Shown: positions 22,284 to 34,843 of the stretch, piece after piece | Layout of the letters: the number at the start of each line of letters is the position of its first letter | Position numbering within the stretch: position 1 is the first letter of the stretch | From: Berberis thunbergii | Lineage: Eukaryota; Streptophyta; Magnoliopsida; Ranunculales; Berberidaceae | NCBI GenBank assembly: GCA_003290165.1 | Contig: QNQO01001172.1 | Location: 186,001-250,000 of the forward strand | Reading direction: 5' to 3' | DNA length: 64,000 nt | Program-made: the position numbers and the translations under genes | Notes under the pieces: model-generated | Seen by the model: the letters and a program-made list of their open reading frames with translations, nothing else | What the model was told of the DNA's origin: nothing | Databases searched by the model: none

Positions 22284-23949
22284 ATGTTGAAAAGGATGAA
22301 AAAGGTTTCTCCTTCTTATGGGTATGAAGAGGAAACCAGATTTGAGTTTCAGAGGTGGAAGCAGGAGTACAACGAGTTGCTCACGGTGAGAGTTCATTGG
22401 TTTTTTACATGTATATTTTGTTTGGGGTTTTTTATTTTTTTATTTTTAATTTTTTAATTTTGTTAAATTAATATGAGATCTGATGTGGGTTTAGTATTTT
22501 TCATGTTTTTCTTCCACTTTGGTTTCATGGATCTGATTTTTGTTTGTGAAAGTTAGGGTTTTTATGAGTTTTGTTGATTTTGGTGTAATTGAGTTTAGGT
22601 TCTCTTCAAAATTTGTTTTAGATGGTGAGAGATCTTGTGTGGTTTATTTGGATTTCAATTTTTTGTTATCAAAGCTTAGGGATTTTTCCTGAAAGTTAGG
22701 GTTTCCTTTGATTTTGGTAAATTTAGGGTTCTTATCATCTGTTGTTACTATTTGTAGTTGATGTGAAATGTAAAGTTCTGTCGAAAATTAGAGATTGGGT
22801 TTCATTATTTTCATTAAGATCACTGTGATATGTTGATTTCATGTATTGTTTGATAGTTTCACTCTATCTTTTGTTTGTCTTGTTTGTAATTGCATTTTTA
22901 GTCTGATATTGGGATTGATTGCTAATTGAGAATTTCATTTAGAATAACTTTATATTAGAATTTCATTCAGTGGGTTCTACCCAATTGTCCATAATTCCTG
23001 AATTTATACGCAGTGTAGGCTTACTTTGGTTGTTGTGAATTCTTCAATAGGCAACCAAGGCAAAGAAGAAGAACTTACAGAAAGCGAAGAGGAGGAGAGG
23101 CATCCTTAGAGCTGAAGTCCAGTATGTTCCTCATATCTTTACCAATAGTATTTGTTATAAATTGGATTTGGAATTGGTTGCTAAATTTCTATTTATTTCA
23201 GGTTCTTGAGGCAAAGATACGAGTGCTTGATGAGTATTCAGTCTCCAACTCCTCTATTGGTGAGAGATTTACCTCGAAATCAAGTTCCACAAACTCATGA
23301 AGTGCCTCTTCCAAAGGAAAGGATTTACAGAGATAGAGAAATGGCTTTGCCAAACTGCGCCCCAGTTATCGATTTGAATCAGATTTCGGTAATGAACTCT
23401 ATACTCCCTAAATCACTAAATTCTGGATAGATATGTTACTGTCTTGATGGTTTTCATTTGTTAATCTGAATACAAAATTATGGGCTCTGAAAGTTACAAG
23501 AGTCTTACCAATTGACATTAACCCAAAATTGCCTAACGAAACAATTATACTTGTTAATGGATTCTTAACATTTTTGCATGCTAGTTAGCTTTATCTAGAA
23601 AATCTGAATTGGTTAAATTGAATGAGCTCTTCTGTGTAATCTACCTAATGCTAGCATGAATGATACTATGTCTTGATGGGCTTCCTTTTGTTTTTCTTTC
23701 CAGACCGAAGAAGAAGAACAACTTCAAATTCAGAATGTTGCTGAACCATCAAGGATGGAGAACAACTTGGTGAAGTTTCCAATCAGCAGCGGAGGTGGTA
23801 AACCACCATTACCACCTCGACCTCAACGAAGCAATGTGAAGTTATCAAGTGATATGCCATTCTCAGTTTGTAGAGAGCTTGGAAAAGGGTATAGTCAGAC
23901 GGGGAAGAGGAAGATTTCATGGCAAGATTCGGTGACCTTGAGGGTTTAA
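22284..23949 (+). CDS. Plant-specific basic coiled-coil protein of unknown function, 4 exons
   Basis: Exons are 22284-22385, 23051-23121, 23202-23388 and 23704-23949; all introns are GT-AG and the joined frame gives 201 residues. The start is the first ATG in a frame encoding MLKRMKKVSPSYGYEEET; an ATG five codons later is an alternative. Exon 1 is acidic/aromatic (residues 10-34). Exon 2 is strongly basic (KAKKKNLQKAKRRRG) and probably nuclear or nucleic-acid binding. Exon 3 begins with an LRQRYECLM helix, so residues 20-75 could form a short coiled coil. The tail is Pro-rich (GGGKPPLPPRPQ) and ends with GKRKISWQDSVTLRV. I recall similar small plant proteins but no known function. Splice sites and frame are intact, so this looks like a live host gene. 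An ORF at 24226-24684 downstream does not belong to it. Confidence 0.85.
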
Positions 23950-25352
23950 CTTTCTTCTCACTAGTCTGCAAGAAGATGAGCGAGCGCTCACCATATCAAC
24001 TTGTTCATAGTTCTTGAATGCTATTGCATCTCTCTATACATGAAAGGTGTTGAAACTCGGGTGTAATTTGTTGCTTGGCTCTATATATCTGTGTAATTTT
24101 GCTCCAATAGTTAATTCAATCCTTCCAGCGTACCATTCTATTTTTCTTTGTAGTTAAATTGTGATGGTTCAATTATGGTTAGTTAGGTATTGAGGGACTG
24201 ATGTGCGAGGGTTTTCTCTTTACGGATGTCAAGGTGGATAGCTTCTTCAAGTTATAGAGTGAATTGCGGAGTGATTGGAAGGAGAATAGGCAATGATTAT
24301 ATGGTCGGTTGTTATTTATCACTTGAATCAAGGCCCTGTGTTCTGAAGAACTCTCAGTTTTCTCCTTGCATCAATTTCCTTGTGCAGTCGCTCATTAAGA
24401 TGTCCATTGTGGACAACGTTGCTAACAATTGCAGCCCGTCTTTAGGCAGTCTTTCCCTATTTCATGAGTTTGGTTGGGGGATTATTCAGAAACAATTCTG
24501 CACACTATCTTCGACTGTGCTTGTGGAGCAACATTTGAATGGAGAAAGTGGATGGGGAATGGCGATGGTATCAAATTTCTTACTCTACTCTGTTGCTGCT
24601 TTGACAAGAGAGACGCAAAGAGTCTTTGAATATACGGACTCAATGCAGATCTGCGGATATGTAAAATCTTGTCTCTGGTCCTAGGATAGCAGCTTGGAAG
24701 GTCATAAAAAGGCACCCTTCATGTCGTGCATGTTCAATTAAGGATTAATTTCGTAAACCCAGTGGGAGGTGAAGGCCTAGCCAGCTCTTTTGTTCTCGGT
24801 GAGTTTCTCACTGGCTTGAGCTTGTTTTCCTTTTTATAAGTAAATTGGTATATTGCTACTTGTTTTTTCATGCGGGAGTTGCCTAGGCGAGTTGGCCCTG
24901 TTGCTCGCCATTCTTCCACTCATTTCCAGCATCACAGACGTCATTTTGATCGATGAGAACAAAATCTTCATACGAATTTAAAATTGTTTCTTCAGGAACT
25001 TCTTAAAAACTGGGTGTGCAAGATTCACAAATTAATAGAACTCTTCAGGAGATTACTGATACTAGATGATATCCTTTTTTAACCATCCCAAGTGTAAAAT
25101 TTGGTTTTGCATAAGCTTTGGCGAGTTTTTAACTAAAAAAAAAAAGGCTCTGGAGGCTCTTAACACCACACTGCAAAATGTTAACAATTCTCTAATAACT
25201 TTCACAAAGCAAAGTCTCAATTTGAAGTTTTGATGGGCTTCCTTTTTAACAAAGTTGTAGAGGGTGAGATTTGGTCATCTCATCGTCTTCTAAATATAGA
25301 TACTAGTACAATACATACACGGCCATTTAATTGAGCATGGCACTAAACCAAT
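23950..25352. other. 3' region and intergenic space
   Basis: The 3' untranslated region of the upstream gene probably ends near 24100-24130. A 152-codon frame at 24226-24684 has no recognised domain and an odd composition; I do not call it a gene. Nothing else is supported before the convergent DnaJ gene. Confidence 0.4.
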
Positions 25353-25988
25353 TTAGATGTAAGGATTGATATGGGAGGTATAATCACGGATACCAGCCCC
25401 TTCCCATCCCATCCACTCCTCCCACATGTCCCAATCTGGATCATACACCGGCTCATCTCCAGGACTTTGATCATACGACTCGTATTCATTATTCACTCTC
25501 TCTGTTTCTCCCCTTAATCTACTCATCACCATCTGAATTTATTCACCACAAAATTAGAAAAAAAAAATTTATAATTTGAAAAAAAAAAAAAAAAATCTGA
25601 ATAGCACATACATCATAAGCTTCATTGATTTGGTGAAACTGGACCCCACAGTTGCTTCCTTTGCATACATCTGGATGATACTGCAATTTCAACAACCAAC
25701 CAAATGATCGAAATGTTTATCACACATCTTAGTTTTATCAATCACTTGTGAGAGAACATCCATAAACAAAAAAAAAACCCTGCTCACCTGCAAAGCAAGG
25801 CTCCGGAAGGCTTTCTTGATCTCAGACTCGGAAGCACCAGGTTGAACTTTGAGAGTTCTGTATTGATCATTCAAGCTAGAAGTTGAATAAGAGCAAGAGA
25901 CACCAACCATGTTTGCCATCTTGGGATTCTTGACTTTCCAAGCTGCCCCACCATGAATGGTAGTGGTACCAATAGCAGCAATCACCAT
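25353..25988 (-). CDS. J8: Chloroplast-type small DnaJ protein (J8-like), 3 exons
   Basis: Minus-strand exons are 25988-25788, 25680-25612 and 25532-25353, giving 149 residues with intact GT-AG introns. Residues 1-38 are Ser/Thr/basic-rich and fit a plastid transit peptide. The J domain follows ([21 protein letters not shown] at about 41-61) with the catalytic YHPD at 68-71, created by the exon 1-2 junction, and FHQINEAYD at 82-90. The tail is acidic and Trp-rich ([17 protein letters not shown]), as in Arabidopsis J8, which is of similar length. J proteins stimulate the ATPase of Hsp70, here presumably stromal Hsp70. No glycine-rich or zinc-finger DnaJ region is present, so it is a type III J protein. 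It is convergent with the gene at 22284. Confidence 0.93.
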
Positions 25989-26639
25989 CTCTCAAATAAT
26001 TTAATCAACCACACTAACTGCAATTTGAAACCCTACAAATCAGAGAGACCCAACTAAGAAGAGAAGAGCTTTAATGGGGAGTATGTATTAATTGATAGGT
26101 GTATTAGTATAGGAGACTGGTATTGGTGTTGGTGGGTTGTGGTGATGGAATAATGAAATCGTGTGGGGATCCCACTTCTATTTTTTTCATTCGAATCTTC
26201 ATTTAGGAGATTCCTCGTGTTTTGGGGTTCAAACTTTTTAATTTTTCAATGTTCATGTTTGCGCTGGGAGGTTTTTGCTCATGGAATCACCCAACAAATT
26301 TACTAAAACCAGAGATTGAAAATGAGATTTTTTTGCCCCTCAACCTCAAGTTTGGTCACTCGATCAAAAGAGTTTTCAGTGAGTAGTGTTCGTACCTCAA
26401 TTAATCTCGAGTCAAAGTTATATATTTTAGGGGACAAACGACATGTCCAAAAATTTTACATGATCAAGACATAGAAAACAAAAACATTTAAATGCACGCT
26501 ATAAAATTACAAAGTGTAAAGTAAATGTAAAGTAATACATTACAAAGTGATGCATGTATGTTATTTTACAAAATGTAAAAACTGTACACAAGCAAGTAGA
26601 GCCTTAATTGATTTGTTTACTTTCCCAAAACATCAAATT
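25989..26639. other. Upstream region of the DnaJ gene, otherwise empty
   Basis: The 5' leader of the DnaJ gene lies here, probably within the first 100-150 bases. No other feature is recognised. Confidence 0.4.
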
Positions 26640-27010
26640 GATTCCACGTGGAGGTGGGCCCTCGGGCAACGTGGACGTTGTGCCTGTGTGGCCAATGAGG
26701 ACGTTGGGCCTTAAGGGGGGTGGATTGTGAGACCCTTGTGTGGGCGGACCTGAGGGAGAGGGTGAGGGTGAGGGTTGGAGCCCAATAGGCCCAACAGGCC
26801 CGTGGATCCCAAGAGGGGTTGGGCTAGCTACCAAGGGGGATCATAGTCCCACATCGCCTGGGTGCGGGATGGTTATGTGCTTTAAGTGTGCGATGCCGCT
26901 CTACATGACAACACGCGTTTTAAAGCCGTGCGGGCCGGTTGGTAGCCCAAAGCGAACAATATGGTGTCATGTGGACCGGGTAGAGGTTTTGGTTCTTCCA
27001 TTACAGATGA
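26640..27010 (+). repeat. GC-rich TRIM/LTR-like repeat with a GTCCCACATCG box
   Basis: The interval contains GGGGGGTGGATTGTGAGACCC, AGTCCCACATCG (26846-26857), CGCGTTTTAAAGCCGTG and GCCCAAAGCGAACAATATGG in that order. I recall this series from a short, very widespread plant repeat that often ends near a TGGTATCAGAGCC primer site; that site is not present here. The box equals the upstream sequence element of plant snRNA promoters, but no snRNA follows. Family assignment is from memory and tentative. Confidence 0.45.
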
Positions 27011-27567
27011 TATCTCACTATTAGTCTCTCATGTAGAAATCCATTGAAAACTTTTGCAGATTTGCAATATATTTCTTTTCAATTTTGTTAATTATTCATG
27101 ATTTTTTTTTTTTTTTTTTTTTTGCAAAAGTGACTGGTCGTTGTACTGTGCTATTATATTGCACCGCGCGATATAAATTGCGTGTACTTGGATATAGTGA
27201 AGGTTATTTGGTAGTAGCGAAGCTCTAAAATAATTGAAGGTTGGAAGTGAAGGTGGGAAGGAGAGAGGAATGGAAGGATTGAAAGTCGTTATCCGTTACG
27301 GTGGGTAGGGATGGACGTGGCAGGTCGCAATCTAATCTGTGAGATGGAATCGGAGACGGTTTTATTTGCTTTCTAAGGAGCTAAGAAACGGAGGTTGATG
27401 AACGGAGTTATAATTCACGTAACCATCATCACTCTATTGGCAATAATAACTATTATTTTTAAATCAAAATAATACACGCTAATCTTACCCACTTTTTACA
27501 AAGGCACCCACAGATATTGAAACATTTACATAGTTTTATAGAACAAAATATCATTTGCATATATTTC
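27011..27567. other. No gene seen
   Basis: A T-run lies at 27102-27123. The rest has no recognisable feature up to the solo LTR. Confidence 0.4.
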
Positions 27568-27572
27568 ATAAG

Positions 27573-28069
27573 TGACAGATCGGTTTTCATTCTCCTTAAC
27601 TTTGACCTGCACACAGACCACACGTGAATCAAAGACGACTATTGTGGCGGCTGATGACACTCTGATGCTTAAGTCTAGCAAGGCTTGAGAAATGTGTAAT
27701 ACTTGAAATTGGGTTCTATAGCTTACCTTAGTTCCTCAACATTGTCCATGCAGGAGAGTTTTCATGTATGAATTTTACTTTGATATTTGTTTTCTACTAG
27801 GAGTCAATGTGTTGCAAGTCTGCATGCCTTAGGTCAAATTCCAAAATACTTGCCTTATTTGGTCTTACAAGTATCAAGCTTGACCATATGATTTATGGGC
27901 TTAATATGGCCTTGCTGATTAGGTCCAACCTCCTGGTACCGCTTCAGTGGGCTTGGAGTAATCTGGGCTTTGTCAGATTGGGTGCTCATCGAGGTTTGTT
28001 TTACTTTGTTGACGAGATCATCATATCACGTGTACATAGTAGATTAGAATACAATTTGATATATCATCA
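27573..28069 (-). repeat. Solo LTR of a Tat-type element, 497 bp, with 5-bp TSD
   Basis: On the minus strand it runs from TGATGATAT to TGTCA and is flanked by ATAAG on both sides (27568-27572 and 28070-28074). It aligns with the LTR at 60233-60893, sharing TACACGTGATATGATGAT-like, GTTGACGAGAT and GATGCTTAAG motifs, and with 47067-47722. No internal sequence is attached, so it is a product of LTR-LTR recombination. Confidence 0.85.
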
Positions 28070-28464
28070 ATAAGCAATATCGTAAAACATGTAAACTAAA
28101 CAAGAAATTTGGATTCTTTCTTATGCAAGATGGGCAATGTTTTTTTTTTGAAAGGCAAACAGGGTTTTTATAGGATCCTAGAACCCATAAAGATACATTG
28201 TCTTAGAAGAGGCTTGGCTAAGGAAATACAAAGTTACATTGTCTTAGAAGAGGAAAGGACAACCGAGAGAAAAACCGAGCCCGACGGGAAATCCTCAGAC
28301 AAAAGATAAGAGGTGAATCGGTGAGCACGAAACACGTGCTCCATGGGGCTCATTCAGAGTCCGAACTATCAAACAGGTCCAGGAAAAGGGCTCTCAGATA
28401 AATGAGGGTCCAAGCGATACGCGACGAGCAAGAAACGTTGCACGCCCAATGACATGATCGTCCT
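28070..28464. other. Unassigned sequence before the Tat polyprotein
   Basis: No 5' LTR or gag is recognisable. A CATTGTCTTAGAAGAGG direct repeat occurs at about 28196 and 28237. The retroelement appears truncated at its 5' side here. Confidence 0.4.
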
Positions 28465-31400
28465 GTGCTGCTAGCCTTAACAGATGAAGACTTTCGAGGC
28501 TTCCAGCTCCCGTATAATGACACTCTGGTGATAACGATCTCCATAGCAAACTGGGAAGTGAAGAGATCCTTAGACACTGGAAGCTTGTTGAATGTTTTAT
28601 TTCTCCGCTTGTTCCACAACATGCAGCTAAAAAAAGAAGCCCTAATCCCTGATAACCGTCCGATGATCGATATCAGGGGCGAAAAACGCTTTTCGGTGGG
28701 GAAAATACAGCTAACAGTAATCACGGGAGAGCCGCCGACTAAGAAATCTCTGTTTCAAGAGTTCATAGTAATCGACACACCTTCCACGTATAATGTTGTC
28801 CTGGGGAGACCTTGGCTGCACCAAATGGGAACAACAATCTCTACTCTACACAAATGCATCATTTACTCGATAAACCAGACAACCGGTACCTTACGAGGCG
28901 CCTAGACAACTTTTAGAGAATGCTAGTACATGACTTCACAACGACCGAGTAGCTCTCAATTGAAAACTAGCCCTGTGGCCACGATGTCTCTTAATCTTAC
29001 CGAAAAAGCCAAGATAGAGCAACCAATCCTGGACGATGAAACTTCTGTGAGCCCCCGGGGTAGGCCAAAATCGGTTTACCTCGACATGCCTTTCAACAAC
29101 AGGGTCATTTAAATTGGTTCCGCTTGGGCAAAGAACTGACGAAACAACTGACAGAGCTGCTACAACTGAACCAGGATGTCTTTGCTTGGACCATGAAAGA
29201 CATGGTGGGAATCGATCCATTAGTGATCACTCATCGCTTGGAGGTAGTCCCCACGAGGAAAACCATACGGCAGAAGAAGATACCCGTGGCGCATAAAAGA
29301 AATATGATCATAAACGAAGAAGTACAGGGGTTAGTCAATGCGGACATGATCAAAGAAACATGATACTCGGACTGGCTGGCGAACACCGTGTTGGTAAAGA
29401 AGAAAAATAGGAAGTGGAAAGTATGCGTAGACTACACGGACCTGAACAAAGTTTGCCCTAAGGATAACTTTCCACTTCCCCGCATCGATCATATCGTGGA
29501 TGCTACATCCGGTCACGGCCTACTAAGCTTTATGGATGCCTATTCAGGCTACAACCAGATAATAATGCACCCCCGGATCAACACAAAACCTCTTTTGTAA
29601 CTGAGAGAGGAATATATTATTACAGGGTGATGTCATTCGACTTGAAAAACGCAGACGCTACATATCAGCCACTGGTAAATCGAATGTTCAAAGAACAAAT
29701 CGATAGGAACATGGAGGTCTACATAGACGATATGCTGGTCAAGATCCTCCGCAGCCCCGACCACATAGGAGACCTCACCGAAGCATTCAACCAGCTCAAA
29801 AAATATCATATGAAATTCAACCCATAGAAGTGTACGTTCGGAGTTGAATCTAGAAAATTCCTAGGCTACATAGTGAATAAAAGGGGAATCAAAGCCGATC
29901 CAAAATAGATTTAGGCCCTTCTCGACGTGAAAGACCCCGCCAACATCAGAGACATTCATAGCCTGACTAAGAGGGTGGCAACACTCAACAGGTTTATATC
30001 TAAATCATCTGACAAATGCCTTCCTTTCCTCAAAATACTAAAAGGGAGCAAAGGATTCTCCTGGGACGAAGAGTGCGAATAGGCCTTTCAAAGCTTGAAA
30101 GCATACATGGGAAGCCCAGAGCTACTCTCAAAGCCGACAATAGGGGAAATACTCTACTTATACTTATCTCTTTCCAAGCACGCCGTCAGCTCAACCCTCA
30201 TGCGAAATGACCGAGGAATCCAAAGACCAGTGTACTACACCAGCAAAACTTTTGTGGAAACGGTGACACACTACCTAGACCTGGAAAAGTTAACCCTGAC
30301 ACTGGTTGTATCCTCGAGAAGAATGAGGCCTACTCTATAACAGTTCTAACCAAGCACCCGCTCAACACAATATTGCACAAGCCAAAATTATCTGGCAAAA
30401 TGGTGAAATGGTCAGTAGAACTCGGGCAGTTTGACATAAGCTATGCCCCAAGAACCGCCATCAAAGTCCAAGTGCTAGTGGACTTCATCGTCGAGTTCAC
30501 CGGCGAAGAAGAACCAAAGACAGACCTTCAAGCCCAAGATTCAAGCGTTCAGAGATGGACCTTGTGTTGCGATGGATCGTCGACCGGAAAAGCAAGCAGA
30601 GCTAGGATCACACTTTCCTTTCCAAGCGGCTTCACTATCGAAAAAGCCATCAGATTCAATTTTCCTGCTTCAAACAACGAAGCCGAATATGAAACCCTTT
30701 TGGCCGACCTAAAGCTAGCCTTAGGATTGGGATACATCACCTAATAGCGTACAACGACTCAAGATTGGTAGTCAACTAGGTCAAAATAGAATTCAACAAC
30801 AAAGATCCCCGCATGATAGCCTTCCGCCGCGAAAAGGTATTCCGTGTAATAAGCGGGTTCAAAAGGTGCAAACTTTTACAATGCGTACGAGATGACAATA
30901 AAAGAGTTGATGCGCTAGCCAAGGAATCCTCAACCTCCACCAAAGTCTCAAACGGTCTCATCGAATACCAAAATCAATCAAGCCTTAACGAAGATGAACC
31001 CAGAGATGTTTGCGCTACAAACACATCGTCAGATTGGATGACTCTGATCCTCAAATATATTGAGATCGGAGCCCTGTCGGACGAGAAAGTTGAAGCCAGA
31101 AGACTAAAAAACAGAGCAGCGCGGTACACTCTCCTAAACAACAAGTTATACAGGATATCAGCAACCAAACCCTTGTTCTAATGCCTGCACCTCCCAAGGC
31201 AGACTAGGTCCTAGGAAGGATCCACGACGGGAAAACCCTCACCCACAAAACTTTAACCCTAGGGTACTACTGGTCGACAATGCAACGAGACGCTAAAGAT
31301 ATTGTCCTTAAATGTGACAAATGTCAGAGGTTTGCGCCATACACGCACATGTCTGCTCAGCCACTGACACCGATGACAAGTCTGTGGCCGTTCTCACAAT

Positions 31401-32241
31401 GGGGGATGGACATCGTCAGATCGCTTCTAGCATCAATCGACAAAAAGTTCCTTCTTGTGGCAGTCGACTACTTCACAAAGTGGGTTGAAACAGAGCCCCT
31501 ATCCAAGATAGGGCAAGTCCAAATAGAGAAGTTCATATGGGCAACCATCGTCTATAGATTTGACATCTTTAGAGTATTGGTTAGCGATAACGAAACTCAA
31601 TTCTAAGGTATCAAGGTTAAAAAAACTATGCGAAAATTTGAACATTAGTCACCATTTTCTTCACCAGGGTACCCACAAGCCAACGGCCAAGCGAAGGTTA
31701 CCAACCGAGCAATCCTAGAAGCAATCAAGAGAAAAATTGACGCGGCCAAAGGGAAATGGGTTTCAAAGCTATCAGGAATACTTTGGGTGTATCGGAAGAC
31801 CAAAAGCGTCCCTATCAGAGAAACACCCTTTGTCCTAGCATACAAGTCAGAAGCCATGGTTTCGGTAGAACTCGAAGTGCCCACCTTTCGAATAAAAGAG
31901 TTTAGAGCAGACAACAACGATGAAGCTTTGCGCGTCGGACTAGACATCCTTGAAAAAAATGGGATTTAGCTTCCGCTAAAATAGTTGTCTACCAGGAACG
32001 AATAGCGCAATACTACAACAAGAAGGTCAAACGACACAAATTTAGAGTGGGTGACTGGGTACTTAGAAAAACCTAGCAAAATACCAAAGAAGCTGGTGTA
32101 GAAAAGCTGAACCCGAACTAGGAAGGACCCGAGAGGGTGACCAAGGTCAACAGGCCGGGGATGTACTAGTTGGAAGATATAAACGACAACGGACTTAAAC
32201 GACCATGGAATATAGAATACCTCAAAAAATATTATGAATAA
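28465..32241 (+). pseudogene. Tat-type Ty3/gypsy pol (protease to integrase), heavily mutated
   Basis: Protease: 28465-28905 with LDTGS and NVVLGRPWLH. RT: 29388-29827 with CVDYTDLNKVCPKDNFPLPR, FMDAYSGYNQI and YIDDMLVK, split by a stop near 29600. First RNase H: about 30095-30370. A second, archaeal-type RNase H at 30549-30744 (CCDGSSTGKASRA, NEAEYE) marks the Tat lineage. Integrase: 31240-31960 with CDKCQRF, GMDIV and VSDNETQF; the final catalytic Glu is replaced (NGQAKVTN at about 31685). It ends with GLKRPWNIEYLKKYYE. There are stops or shifts every few hundred bases, and gag is absent. It continues into the 3' UTR repeats, antisense ORF and LTR at 47067. Confidence 0.9.
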
Positions 32242-32329
32242 AATTATTTGCTTTTACTAAACTTCAACTACCGTCCATCACGACCAACAATACCTCCAAT
32301 CATCCCCGCTACAACCAGACTTGAGAGAT

Positions 32330-32819
32330 TATGCCCAACGCTTAATCCGTTGTGTACGAATGACGACTGTTGAGGAAATGGGAGTCTAGTCAGTGCTCTC
32401 ACGCCTGATGATGACAATTTGCCAATGGATCATTGCTTTCCAACAGATAATGATCGCCAAACTTACCAAGTAAGCTTAGACAGTTCGCGACTGATGACGA
32501 CGGCTTCTGGTGCCCAACATCTAGTCTACTGCACGTAGATGACAATGACCGAGGAAGTGAGAGTGTAGTCAGTGCTCTCACGTCTGATGACGACGACTCG
32601 CCAAGAAGGGATCATTGCTCTCCAATAGACAATGATCGCGTAACTTATCAGGTAAGCTTAATCAGTTCGCAACTGATGACGATGACTTCTGATGCTCAAT
32701 GCCTACTCCGCTGTGTGCGGAAGACGGCGACCGAGGAAGTGAGAGTCTAGTCAGCGCTCTCCACTTCTGATGATGACGACTCGCCAAAGGATCATTGCTC
32801 CAACAGACAATGATCGCCT
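32330..32819 (+). repeat. About 180-bp tandem repeats in the Tat 3' UTR, left part
   Basis: The anchor GAGGAAGTGAGAGTCTAGTC occurs at 32372, 32551 and 32733 (spacing 179 and 182). Units contain GATCATTGCTCTCCAACAGA and ACTTACCAGGTAAGCTTAG. The array resumes after the CACTA insertion with anchors at 44453 and 44633 (spacing 180). Tandem repeats in the 3' UTR are a known habit of Tat-lineage elements and can seed satellites. Confidence 0.85.
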
Positions 32820-32822
32820 ACC

Positions 32823-33240
32823 CACTACACCAAAATGCCCATTTAGCTACACGGAGGTGGCCACGGCCCTAAACCGTTGGCTTATTTGCCACGACCAGGA
32901 ACCGTGGCTATAGTGGCCAACGGCCTAAAACCATGGCTAAAAATGGCTTGGCCACGGTTCTAAACCGTTGGTATGTTTGCCACTGTTTTTAGCCGTGGCT
33001 ATAGTGCCCAACGGCTTAAAACCGTTGCTACAATGCACGTGTGTTGCATGTGAAAGTGTGGAGAAATGGCCACGGTTCTAAACCGTTGGTTTAATTGCCA
33101 CGGCTAAAAACTGTGGCTATATCTGCTAACGGTTTAAAACCGTAGCTAAAAATAATACACAAAAAGTTGCAACGGTTTAAAACCATGGCTATATCCGCCC
33201 ACGGTTTAAAACCGTAGCTAAAGAAAATAATTTCACGCTT
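32823..33240. repeat. CACTA left terminus and subterminal repeats
   Basis: About a dozen degenerate copies of a motif of the form GCCACGGTT(C/T)(A/T)AAACCGTTGG occur in both orientations between 32850 and 33220. Such arrays bind the transposase (TNPA-like) in En/Spm elements. Confidence 0.85.
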
Positions 33241-33446
33241 TGAAATTGGAGGGAGCTGTTTCGCGCTTTGGCGAAAATTTTTGGGGAAAAACAGACATGG
33301 TGGCTGCGCTTTGGTGAAAGAAATTGGGGGGAAAACACAGTGGAGAGGAGAGGAGATTTGGCGAAAAAATTGGGGAAAACTAGGGTTTTCGCCTTGCATC
33401 TCCCTTTCTCTATTTTCGTTTCGATCGTCTTCCCTTTTCTTCCGAG

Positions 33447-34843
33447 ATGGGCAAATCTAGCAAGAAGTCTTAGGTAACACTTCTACCCCCTTCTCTTGTA
33501 TTTCTAATTCAATCGATCGATGTTCATGTTTCTGATTCAATCGATTGATGTTCTTGTGTAGGTCGTTGCAGCCACCCCTGTTTCTGCAAAATCTTCAAAG
33601 AAAGGTTTGGTTTGGTTTGCAAAATCTTCAAAGAAAGGTTTGATTAGAATCTTCAAAATCGATCGATGTTCGGTCCGGACTGATTCTTCTTCTGATGATG
33701 TAAGTGTTTTTTGTTAAAACATTGTTAATCGCGGCTTGTTTTATTAGTCTTAATATTTTTTGAAAAAAATTAAATCATACCTTTTTCTATATGGGGTTTT
33801 GTTAATTCGGTGTAGGAGCCTGTTGTTCCTTCAAATAAAAAATCTGTTTTAGTTTCTAAGAACGCTTATGTTAAAGGAAAGCCTGAAACCAGCAGTTCTG
33901 ATTCTTCAGATTCTGATTATGATGTGAGTGCTTACTCATTCTTGATCTAACAATCATAGAAAAAAAAGTGTTTTTAATTTTTTTTTTCATTATTTAGGAT
34001 GTTTTAGTGTAGATTTACAAATGAAAATTAGAGTGTTTTCTATGGGTGTTGTTTCTTGTGTGTGTTGTAAGAGCCTGTTGTTAAGAAACAACAACCAGTA
34101 TCTAAGAAACCTGTAAAGGGAAAGGCGAATACTAGCAGTTCTGATTCTTCGGATTCGGATAGTTACGATGAATCTGACGACGTGAGTGCTTGGCTATACT
34201 TAATATAGTTTTTGCACGTACCATTATTCTCTAATGTGACTTTATTCTATTTGGTTAGATAACGATGATTCTAATTCTGATGATGTTAGTGCGGATACTC
34301 TAGTTAATCACTGTTGATACTTGATTGATTTGATATAATTGCTATATCCATTTTATATCTGCAAATTTGTTAGTTTCTTACTTTAATTTAGTACATGAGC
34401 ATTTGTCATGTCGTTTTAATTTAACAACTTCCTTGGATATCCAAATAGTATTGACATACCTTCAAAAGCATTGAATCTAATACCTACCCCATACCTTTAT
34501 TCCCTTTTCTTTGGATGTTGAACATAATCATTGATACTCTTGTGGACCATGTCAGAGTAAATTTCGTCTACATTTTAAAACCTATTTTATGTGAATGTGT
34601 GTTACAAGACTTACTTCAGTGCTGGATCCTTGTAGTAATTTTCCTTTTGCTCTTTCGATGCCAATTATCATTTTGGAAATTTGATCTTATGATGTGTTGG
34701 CTTATTCTTAGGAACCCAAAGCCAAAGTGCCAGCCAAAAAGTTACCTGTGGCTGCAGCAAGGAATGGTTCTGTGGCAGCTCCCAAGAAGAAACAAGAATC
34801 AATTGATGATTCTGATTCTGATGATAGCTTTGATGAAGAGGAG
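33447..34843 (+). pseudogene. Captured nucleolin-like N-terminal fragment (about 6 exons)
   Basis: Exons by splice sites and content: 33447-33473, 33562-33604, 33816-33923, 34071-34181, 34259-34284 and 34712-34843. The first has ATG with MGKSSKKS, as in plant nucleolins. Later ones give Lys/Pro segments alternating with acidic Ser runs (EPVVPSNKKS, TSSSDSSDSD, DDSDSDDSFDEEE), the N-terminal acidic repeats of nucleolin, an rRNA-processing protein. The RNA-binding and GAR domains are absent. Decay shows as a TAG at the end of exon 1 and damaged acceptors before 34071 and 34259. A low-complexity acidic protein of another family is possible, so the identity is moderate. It forms the 5' end of the captured cargo, preceded by a plausible leader at 33250-33446. 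Confidence 0.65.

Noticed and set aside
24226..24684. 152-codon frame downstream of the 22284 gene
   Set aside because: No recognisable domain, no splice context, and a competing frame on the other strand; I could not support a gene.
32330..32819. CRISPR-like or centromeric satellite array
   Set aside because: Repeat units of about 180 bases have no spacers, and they lie between pol and the antisense ORF of a retroelement, so they are its 3' UTR repeats.
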